The position numbers and the translations under genes are program-made. DNA of 14,556 bases from CAZGTQ01 sp964528575 (GTDB taxonomy: Bacteria > Planctomycetota > UBA1135 > GCA-002686595). Positions 7,153-12,923 of this stretch are shown one piece after another (position 1 is the stretch's first letter; every line of letters begins with the position of its first letter). Location: assembly GCA_964528575.1 (NCBI GenBank), contig CAZGTQ010000326.1, forward strand, positions 1 to 14,556, given 5' to 3'. A model generated the notes under the pieces. The model was given only the letters and a program-made list of their open reading frames with translations. It had not been told where the DNA came from and made no database searches.

Positions 7153-7904
7153 GACGCCCGCTCCGTCCCGGCCGCCGACGCGGGGCTCACCGCGGGCGGC
7201 GTCGGCTCGGAGCGCTCGTCGCGCTCGATGCTCCCCGCGCGCAGGTGCACGCGCCGCTCCGCGCGGCTCGCGACCTCGGGATCGTGGGTCACCATGACGA
7301 GCGTCGCGCCCTGGCGGTCGCGCAGCTCGAAGAGCAGGTCGAGCGCGCGCCGTCCGCTCTCCGCATCGAGATTGCCCGTCGGCTCGTCCGCGAGCAGGAT
7401 CTCGGGCCGCGGCCCGAACGCGCGGGCCAGCGCGACCCGCTGCTGCTCCCCGCCGGAGAGCTGCGCGGGGTAGTGGTGGCCGCGCTCGGCGAGCCCGACG
7501 CGCTCGAGCAGCTCGTCCGCGCGCGCCCGCGCGCCCGCCATCCCGCCCAGCTCCATCGGCAGGAGCACGTTCTCGCGCGCCGTCAGGTTGCCGATCAGCT
7601 CGAACGACTGGAACACGAAGCCGATCGTGTGGCGGCGGAGGAGCGCGAGCTCGTCCTCGTCGAGCCGCTCGAGCGGCCGGCCGTCGAGGAGCACGCTCCC
7701 CGCGCTCGGCCGGTCCAGTCCCGCGACGAGGCCCAGGAGCGTCGATTTTCCGCTCCCCGACGGTCCCAGGATCGCGACCGATTCACCCGCCTCGATCGTG
7801 AGGTCGATGCCGTCGAGGATGGTCAGCGTGCGCCCTCCCGACGGTAAGCGCTTGGTCAGTCCGCGGCATTCGATCCGAGCGACGTGGGGCATGGGCCGGG
7901 TCAT
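7149..7904 (-). CDS. ybbA: ABC transporter ATPase, YbbA/LolD/MacB-type
   Basis: Predicted 251-residue cytoplasmic ATPase that powers the FtsX-family permease encoded 3' of it. All expected motifs are present: Walker A GPSGSGKS (47-54), Q-loop in GFVFQSF (Q99), signature LSGGEQQR (149-156), Walker B ILLADEP (169-175), a D-loop and switch histidine H207 (VTHD). The YbbA/LolD/MacB subfamily is suggested by GFVFQSF.L...LTA.ENV and by the neighbour. The last roughly 25 residues are a Pro/Ser/Ala-rich tail without structure I recognise. The stop overlaps the permease start. The first ATG (7904) has no clear ribosome binding site; a second in-frame ATG at 7892 is equally possible and costs only four residues. 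The gene is divergent from the TesA-like gene across a 58-bp gap, as in E. coli. Confidence 0.92.
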   Translation of the reverse strand: MTRPMPHVARIECRGLTKRLPSGGRTLTILDGIDLTIEAGESVAILGPSGSGKSTLLGLVAGLDRPSAGSVLLDGRPLERLDEDELALLRRHTIGFVFQSFELIGNLTARENVLLPMELGGMAGARARADELLERVGLAERGHHYPAQLSGGEQQRVALARAFGPRPEILLADEPTGNLDAESGRRALDLLFELRDRQGATLVMVTHDPEVASRAERRVHLRAGSIERDERSEPTPPAVSPASAAGTERAS

Positions 7905-7947
7905 TGTGGGACGCTGCCGCGCCGGTGCAACCGCGGCGCATCTGGCT

Positions 7948-7953
7948 TAGCAT
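7948..7953 (+). promoter_or_regulatory. Possible -10 element of the tesA-led operon
   Basis: TAGCAT (within CTTAGCATT) lies in the 58-bp divergent gap, 9 nt before the ATG at 7963. It is one base different from the TAGGAT before the kinase gene. If used, the transcript would begin only a few bases before the start codon, which would fit the weak ribosome binding site there. No convincing -35 box is visible. Confidence 0.33.
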
Positions 7954-7962
7954 TCCCGCGAG

Positions 7963-8682
7963 ATGAACGCGCGCTCGCTCCATCCGCTGCTTCTCGCGCT
8001 GCTGGTCGCGCTCGGTTCCGCGCTGCCGTGGACGGCGGCTTGCTCGGACCCCGCTGCGCCCCCGCTGCGGCCCGCGGGAGGGCGCGGGGGCGACGGCGCC
8101 GCGACCCTCGACATCCCCGAGGACGCGCCCAAGGTCGTTTTCCTGGGCGACAGCCTCGCCGCGGGGCTGCACCTCGCCGCCGACGAGTCGTTCCCGGCCG
8201 TGCTCCAGCGCGACCTGGCCGAGCGGGGGGAGCCGTTCGAGCTGGTCAACGCCGGCGTCAGCGGCGACACGACCGCCGGCGGGCTGAATCGGCTCGACTG
8301 GCTGCTCGACCAGGACCCCGACGTGCTCGTCGTCGAGCTCGGCGGCAACGACGGTCTGCGCGGTCAGCCGATCGCGGCGATCGCGCAGAACCTGCGCTCG
8401 ATCGTCCTGCGCGCGCAGGAGGAGGGCGTGCGGGTGCTCCTGCTCGGCGTGCAGCTCCCGCCGAACTATGGCGAGGAGTACACGCGCGCGTTCGACCGGA
8501 TGTACGTCGCGCTCGCCGAGGAGACCGGCGCGTCGCTCGTGCCGCGTTTCATGGAAGGCGTCGGCGGCGTCGCCGAGCTCAACCTCGAGGACGGCCTCCA
8601 CCCGACCGCCGAGGGCCACCGCCTCCTCGCGCGCAACGTCGCGCCGGGGCTGCGCGCCCTGCTCGAGGAGCTGCGTCCATAG
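7963..8682 (+). CDS. tesA: TesA-like SGNH/GDSL hydrolase, exported, possible lipoprotein
   Basis: Predicted 239-residue esterase/lysophospholipase/thioesterase of the SGNH family. The four family blocks are visible: GDSLAAG (62-68, nucleophile S64), NAGVSGDTTAGG (96-107, oxyanion glycine probably G101), GGND (127-130, N129) and DGLHP (210-214, catalytic D210 and H213). The spacing and the SGDTTAGGL.RL context fit TesA of E. coli. The N-terminus is hydrophobic (residues 8-25) and ends TAAC at C27. That is a weak lipobox, since -3 is Thr rather than Leu, so the enzyme may be lipid-anchored instead of soluble in the periplasm. Residues 28-50 are a Pro/Gly-rich linker. It is divergent from ybbA-ybbP, an arrangement conserved in E. 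coli, and is the first gene of a six-gene run. The likely substrate is an acyl ester; the natural one is unknown. Confidence 0.9.
   Translation: MNARSLHPLLLALLVALGSALPWTAACSDPAAPPLRPAGGRGGDGAATLDIPEDAPKVVFLGDSLAAGLHLAADESFPAVLQRDLAERGEPFELVNAGVSGDTTAGGLNRLDWLLDQDPDVLVVELGGNDGLRGQPIAAIAQNLRSIVLRAQEEGVRVLLLGVQLPPNYGEEYTRAFDRMYVALAEETGASLVPRFMEGVGGVAELNLEDGLHPTAEGHRLLARNVAPGLRALLEELRP
8665..8670 (+). promoter_or_regulatory. Shine-Dalgarno-like GAGGAG ahead of an ATA codon
   Basis: GAGGAG in the last codons of tesA ends 8 nt before ATA at 8679, the usual spacing for an initiation site. It also encodes Glu-Glu of TesA, so its presence could be coincidental. It is the main local argument that the ABC-2 ATPase starts at 8679. 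Confidence 0.4.
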
Positions 8683-9587
8683 CCGCGCTCGCGATTCGCG
8701 GCCTCGTGAAGTCCTACGGGCGCACGCGGGCCGTCGACGGGCTCGACCTCACGGTCGAGCGCGGCTCGATCTACGGGCTGCTCGGGCCGAACGGCTCGGG
8801 CAAGACGACGACGCTCGGCTGCGCGATCGGGCTGCTCCGGCCGAGCGCGGGCACGATCGAGGTGCTCGGCGTCCCCGCGGGCCGCGTGTGGGCGACGCGC
8901 GGCCGCGTCGGTTGCGTGTTCGACGCCGACGCGCTCGTCCCCAACCTCACGGCGCGCAGCAACCTCGAGTACGCGCGGCGCCTGCTCGGCCACGGCGGCG
9001 GACGGACGATCGACGAGGCGCTCGCGCGCGTCGGGATGGAGCGGCTCGCCGGCCGCCGCGCCGGGCGCCTGTCGCTCGGCGAGAAGAAGCGCCTCTCGAT
9101 CGCGCGCGCGCTGCTCGGCCGGCCCGAGCTGCTCGTGTGCGACGAGCCGCTGTCGGGGCTCGACGCGCTGGGGGTGCGCGAGATGCTGCGGCTGTACCGC
9201 GAGCTCGCGAGCGAAGGGCTGACGATCGTGCTGTCGAGCCATCGCCTCGCGGAGATGGAGCGCGTCGTCACGCACGCCGGCGTGATCCTCGGCGGCCGGC
9301 TCGTGCGCGAGGGCCCGCTCGCTTCTCTGCTCGACGAGGGGCGCGGCGGGGCGCGCGTGCGCGTCGACGACGTCGAGCGGGCACGCGCCGCGCTCGCGGG
9401 CGCGTTCGCGTGCGAGAGCGCCGGCGACGGCGAGCTGCGCGTCGCGCTGGAGGGCAAGCCCGCGAGCGAGCTGAACCGCGTGCTCGTCGGGGCCGGCGTC
9501 GGCGTCTCGCGCCTCGTCGCCGATCGCGCGGACCTGCAGACGCTGTTCGAGACGCTCGCGGATCGCGCGGCGGAGGCGCGCGCGTGA
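8679..9587 (+). CDS. ABC-2 type transporter ATPase (CcmA/DrrA-like), apparent ATA start
   Basis: Predicted 302-residue cytoplasmic ATPase for the ABC-2 permease encoded next. Numbered from ATA at 8679: first strand ALAIRGLVKSYG (3-14), Walker A GPNGSGKT (36-43), signature LSLGEKKR (131-138), Walker B LLVCDEP (151-157), D-loop SGLDA, switch histidine H188 (LSSH). The Q-loop position reads VFDADALVPNLT, with Asp (D82) where Gln or Glu is usual. The C-terminal 90 residues (ARVRVDDVERARAAL ... LQTLFETLADR) match the accessory region of drug- or polysaccharide-type ABC-2 ATPases. No ATG, GTG or TTG lies in frame near the expected start: GTG at 8706 would delete the first strand, and upstream starts lie deep inside tesA. 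ATA 8679 overlaps the tesA TAG and has GAGGAG 8 nt upstream. Start uncertain; identity secure. The stop overlaps the permease GTG. Confidence 0.85.
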   Translation: MAALAIRGLVKSYGRTRAVDGLDLTVERGSIYGLLGPNGSGKTTTLGCAIGLLRPSAGTIEVLGVPAGRVWATRGRVGCVFDADALVPNLTARSNLEYARRLLGHGGGRTIDEALARVGMERLAGRRAGRLSLGEKKRLSIARALLGRPELLVCDEPLSGLDALGVREMLRLYRELASEGLTIVLSSHRLAEMERVVTHAGVILGGRLVREGPLASLLDEGRGGARVRVDDVERARAALAGAFACESAGDGELRVALEGKPASELNRVLVGAGVGVSRLVADRADLQTLFETLADRAAEARA

Positions 9588-10444
9588 GCGGCGCGCTGCG
9601 CGTCGCGCGCGCGGAGCTGTACCGCGCGCTGCGCTCGCGCTCGGCGTGGATCGTCGGCGCGTGCGTGCCGCTCGCCGCGGCGGCGCGCGTGCTCGCCGGC
9701 CGGATCGGCGCGGCCGCCGAGCGGGCGGACGCGCTCGCGCGCGGCGTGCAGCCGGCCGCGGCCGCGGACGTGTCGGGCGCGGGCTGGGGCGCGCTCGTCG
9801 ACGGCTGGCGCGTCGGGCTCGTGCTCGCGTCGCTGCTGCTCGTCGTGCACGGGGCGCGCGCGCTCGCGGGCGACCGCGAGAGCGGCGTCCTGCGCGTCGC
9901 GGTGACGCGCTCGGCGAGCCGCACGGGCGTCGTGCTCGGCCGCGCGCTGCTCGCGCCGGCGCTCGTGCTGCTCTTCGTCGCGCTCGCGGGAGCCGGCGCC
10001 GCGCTGCCCGCCGCCGCGTTCGGCGACTTCGGGCCGCTCGTCGAGGAGGGCTACGAGCTCGCGAGCGCCGAGGAGCTCGGGCGCGAGCTCTGCAAGTCGG
10101 TCCTCGCGTCGCTGCCGGCGCTCTGCGCGACCTGGACGTTCGGGCTCTTCGTCGGCGCGCTCGTCCGCTCGGCCGCCGGCGCGACCGCCGCGGCGCTGTG
10201 CGCGTTCCTCGCGTTCGACCTGTTCAAGGAAGCGTTGGGCGAGGCGCGCCATCTCGTGTTCGCCGCGTTCGCTCCGACGCTGGTCGACGGCTCCGCGATG
10301 CACGAGATGGCCGGCGTCGCGCGCGGTTTCTCGGACGCGGGGTACTCGTCCGAGCTCTTCGCCAAGAGTCTCTGGCTCCCGTGGCCGCAAGCGGCGATCC
10401 TCTTGGCCGCGGCCGCTCTCGCCACCGCGCGCCGCCCACTATGA
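9584..10444 (+). CDS. ABC-2 type transporter permease
   Basis: Predicted 286-residue inner-membrane protein, partner of the preceding ATPase. About six hydrophobic segments are visible: 21-38, 76-94, 119-145, 173-194, 197-214 and 266-282. Residues 96-120 (DRESGVLRVAVTRSASRTG, then VVLGR) fit the ABC-2 'ERE.GTLRLLLS.PVSR..VVLGK' coupling region that contacts the ATPase. The long loop between the first two helices and the one at about 215-265 (EALGEARHLVFAAF, then a Ser/Gly-rich part) are probably extracytoplasmic or re-entrant. The start is GTG, overlapping the ATPase stop as GTGA, with GGAGG at 9572-9576 and a 7-nt spacer. The stop overlaps the next ATG as ATGA. The substrate is unknown; the exported neighbours suggest an envelope-directed function. 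Confidence 0.85.
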   Translation: MSGALRVARAELYRALRSRSAWIVGACVPLAAAARVLAGRIGAAAERADALARGVQPAAAADVSGAGWGALVDGWRVGLVLASLLLVVHGARALAGDRESGVLRVAVTRSASRTGVVLGRALLAPALVLLFVALAGAGAALPAAAFGDFGPLVEEGYELASAEELGRELCKSVLASLPALCATWTFGLFVGALVRSAAGATAAALCAFLAFDLFKEALGEARHLVFAAFAPTLVDGSAMHEMAGVARGFSDAGYSSELFAKSLWLPWPQAAILLAAAALATARRPL

Positions 10445-11361
10445 GACGTTCCCTCCGGCTCCTCGCGCTCCACCCGCTCTTCGCGCTCGCGGGCTGCACG
10501 ACCGCGCCGACGGGCCCGGTCCCCGATCCGCTGCCCGAGACGCTCGCGTGGGCGCGTCCCGCGGCGACGAGCGCGTCGTTCGTCGGGCTCGAGACGCGCG
10601 AGAACACCGGCGCGTCGCTCGACGCGCTCTCGTTCGAGCCGGGCGTGCGCGTCGTGCGCGTCGTCGAGGGCTCGCCCGCGGCGGCGGCGGGCTTCGAGCC
10701 CGGCGACGTCGTCCTCGCGGCCGGCGGGCACGCGATCGGCGACGTCGAGACGTTCGCAGCGGTCGAGCGCGGCGCGGTGCCGGGCGAGCCGCTCGTGCTC
10801 GAGGTGCAGCGCGGCGACACCGTCTTCGAGATCGTCGTCGCGCCGCGCGGGATCGCGCCCGATCCCGCGCGCGCGGACGTCGACCCGCGCGTCCTGTACC
10901 GCGTCGATCCGACGCGCTCGCGCGCGGGCTGGGTCGCGGCGCGCGGCGGCGTCGTGCTCGCGGCCACGGCGCCCGACGGGCCGTTCGAGCGCGCGGGCGT
11001 CCCGGTCGGCAGCGTCGTCACGTCGATCGACGGCGAGCCGGTGATCGCGGCGCACGAGTTGATCCGCGCGTTCCTCGCGCGCGAGCCGGGCGACGACGTG
11101 CGCGTCGCGTTCGTCGCCCCCGGCGGCGAGCCGCGCGAGGAGACGGTCGAGCTGTACGAGCGCGGCCGGACCGTGACGGAGCTCTCCGTGCCGATCCTCG
11201 TCGGCTACGAGGCGGCCGCCGACGGCTCGGAGGTGAGCTTCGAGCTGCTCGACCTGTGGATCCTGTCGCTGTTCTCGTACGAGCGCGACGGGGCCGAGCG
11301 GCGCTACTCGATCCTGTCGCTCATCCGCTTCTCGTCGGGCGTGGGGGAGCTGACGCAATGA
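10441..11361 (+). CDS. Lipoprotein with two PDZ domains
   Basis: Predicted 306-residue lipoprotein. The N-terminus MRRSLRLL plus a hydrophobic core ends in a canonical lipobox LAGC with C19, so it should be anchored in a membrane facing the periplasm. PDZ 1 (about 45-137) contains GVRVVRVVEGSPAAAAGFEPGD and PDZ 2 (about 160-240) contains VLAATAPDGPFERAGVPVGS, both with the 'SPA..AG...GD' type pattern of HtrA/DegP-like PDZ domains. No protease domain precedes them, so it is probably a binding or scaffold protein that recognises C-terminal or internal peptides. The C-terminal segment 265-300 (LLDLWILSLFSYERDG ... YSILSLIRFSSG) is hydrophobic and aromatic, and I do not recognise its family. The ATG overlaps the permease stop (ATGA) and its own stop overlaps the next ATG. 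It could be an accessory subunit that links the ABC-2 exporter to the VCBS proteins; this is inference from gene order. Confidence 0.82.
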   Translation: MRRSLRLLALHPLFALAGCTTAPTGPVPDPLPETLAWARPAATSASFVGLETRENTGASLDALSFEPGVRVVRVVEGSPAAAAGFEPGDVVLAAGGHAIGDVETFAAVERGAVPGEPLVLEVQRGDTVFEIVVAPRGIAPDPARADVDPRVLYRVDPTRSRAGWVAARGGVVLAATAPDGPFERAGVPVGSVVTSIDGEPVIAAHELIRAFLAREPGDDVRVAFVAPGGEPREETVELYERGRTVTELSVPILVGYEAAADGSEVSFELLDLWILSLFSYERDGAERRYSILSLIRFSSGVGELTQ

Positions 11362-12923
11362 GCGTCGCGCTCGCCGTGCTCACGGCCTTCGCCGCGCTCG
11401 CGTCCGACGTGCGCTACGTCGACGCGTCGGTCGAGGTCGAGGGCGAGCTGCTCGACGCGCGCTTCGTCCGGCTCGGCGCGAAGCGCGAGCTCGCGCTCTG
11501 TCTCGCCGTGCGCACGCCGCGCGGCACCCGCGAGCTGCGCGTGCACGCGGTCGGCCGCGAGACCGTCGCGGCGACGCCGCACCACGTCGTGGCGGTGCTC
11601 GAGGACGTGATCGCGTACGGCTTCGCCGAGGTGCGCTCCGAGCCGGGGCCCGAGCTCGTGTTCCTGACCAAGAGCGGCGCGCACTCGTACTCGCTCGAGC
11701 GCGACGGCTATCGCGACAACGTGCGCCGTCTCGTCGACGCCGACCTGATCTACGACGTCCCCGACCCGCGCCGGTTGCCGTACTGGAGGTACGCGACCGA
11801 GGGGCTCGCGCGCGACGTGCTCCTGCTGCCGGGTCCCGGCGGGCTCGGCGTCTTCGCGGCGGACGCGTCGGAAGCGGCGGACGCGCAGAGCGGCGAGCTG
11901 ACGCGCGCGGCGACGATCGAGCTGCCGGTGGTGGAGACGCCTGCGTTCCAGGGCGCCCTCGAGAGCGGCGAGGTGGTCGTCGAGGGCGCCAGCGCGACGA
12001 TCCGCTTCGTGTCGCGCGACGACGAGCCGCCGTTCGACGGTGGGGCGGGCGACGCGGGCGAGCTGCTCTCGCACGGGCGCGCGGTGCGCGCTCCGGCGTG
12101 GGCGGACTTCGACGGCGACGGACGGCGCGACCTCGTCGTCGCGACGCGCACGACGCTGTTCGTGCACCATGCGCGCGCCGACGGCGTGCCGCGCGCGGAG
12201 CCGGTCCTCGTGCAGTTGCCCGCGTACCTCGTCGTCGACGAGGACGAGCTCGCGCTGACGCTGGTCGACGTCGACGGGGACGGCGACGCGGACCTGCTCG
12301 CCGAGCGCACGGAGGAGGCCGACGGCCTCGAGAACGCGCGGATCACGCTCTTCGTGCTCGTCAACCGCGACGGCGACCTCGTGCGCGAGGAGCCGGACCA
12401 GGTGTTCCGCTTCGAGGCGGCGGCGGTGCGCTTCGAGGTCGGCGACGTCGACGGCGACGGCCGGCCGGACCTCGTGACGCGCAAGTTCGAGTTGCCCTCG
12501 TTCGTCGGCACGGTCACCGGGCTCGAGTTCACGCTCTCGTACGCGTTCTACCCGGGCACCGGCGGCGCGCGACCGTTCGAAGCGCGGCCGACGATGCGCC
12601 ACGACGAGACGTTCGACGAGACGACGGTGCAGGAGGTGATCGCGAACCGGCACATGACGGTCGACTGCGACGGCGACGGCCTCGCGGATCTCGTCGAGGT
12701 CGACATCGAGGGGCGCATCGTGATCCGGCGTCTCGTGCGCGAGTCGAGCTTCTTCGGCGGGACGTCGTGGTCGCTCGAGCGCGAGCCGTGGAAGCGCTTC
12801 GAGACGCGCGGCAGCATCGGCGCGCTCACCGTGCGCGACCTGAACGGCGACGGGCTCGGCGACATCGTCTCGCGCGGCTACGACCGGTGCATCGTGCTGC
12901 TGTCCGCGGGAGGGCGCCGGTGA
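11358..12923 (+). CDS. Exported FG-GAP/VCBS repeat protein 1
   Basis: Predicted 521-residue protein. Residues 1-16 (MSVALAVLTAFAALAS) look like a short signal peptide without the usual basic residues. The first 240 residues have no motif I recognise. From residue 250 there are five calcium-loop motifs of the FG-GAP/VCBS type: DFDGDGRRD (250), DVDGDGDAD (304), DVDGDGRPD (363), DCDGDGLAD (436) and DLNGDGLGD (494), each followed by a hydrophobic strand. In this superfamily such D.DGDG..D loops bind Ca2+ between blades of a beta-propeller. Several blades in the C-terminal half suggest an integrin-alpha-like propeller at the cell surface or in the periplasm. ATG 11358 overlaps the preceding stop and is preceded by GGGGGAG with an 8-nt spacer. 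It is probably a partner of the following protein. Confidence 0.83.
   Translation: MSVALAVLTAFAALASDVRYVDASVEVEGELLDARFVRLGAKRELALCLAVRTPRGTRELRVHAVGRETVAATPHHVVAVLEDVIAYGFAEVRSEPGPELVFLTKSGAHSYSLERDGYRDNVRRLVDADLIYDVPDPRRLPYWRYATEGLARDVLLLPGPGGLGVFAADASEAADAQSGELTRAATIELPVVETPAFQGALESGEVVVEGASATIRFVSRDDEPPFDGGAGDAGELLSHGRAVRAPAWADFDGDGRRDLVVATRTTLFVHHARADGVPRAEPVLVQLPAYLVVDEDELALTLVDVDGDGDADLLAERTEEADGLENARITLFVLVNRDGDLVREEPDQVFRFEAAAVRFEVGDVDGDGRPDLVTRKFELPSFVGTVTGLEFTLSYAFYPGTGGARPFEARPTMRHDETFDETTVQEVIANRHMTVDCDGDGLADLVEVDIEGRIVIRRLVRESSFFGGTSWSLEREPWKRFETRGSIGALTVRDLNGDGLGDIVSRGYDRCIVLLSAGGRR

Noticed and set aside
1666..7473. A 5.8-kb uninterrupted plus-strand reading frame opposite the kelch-protein gene, the permease and part of the ATPase
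   Set aside because: Its translation is almost entirely Arg/Ala/Asp/Glu without domains, and it is antisense to three clear genes. Such frames arise from strong GC bias at third positions.
7884..8678. N-terminal extension of the ABC-2 ATPase frame back to an ATG at 7884
   Set aside because: It would run through all of tesA in another frame and read as Arg-rich low complexity before the ABC domain.
8771..10390. A 539-codon minus-strand frame across the ABC-2 genes
   Set aside because: Antisense to the ABC-2 ATPase and permease, which have clear motifs and coupled starts; no domain visible.
11304..12653. A 449-codon minus-strand frame opposite FG-GAP protein 1
   Set aside because: Charged low-complexity translation produced by the complement of Asp/Val/Glu-rich codons.
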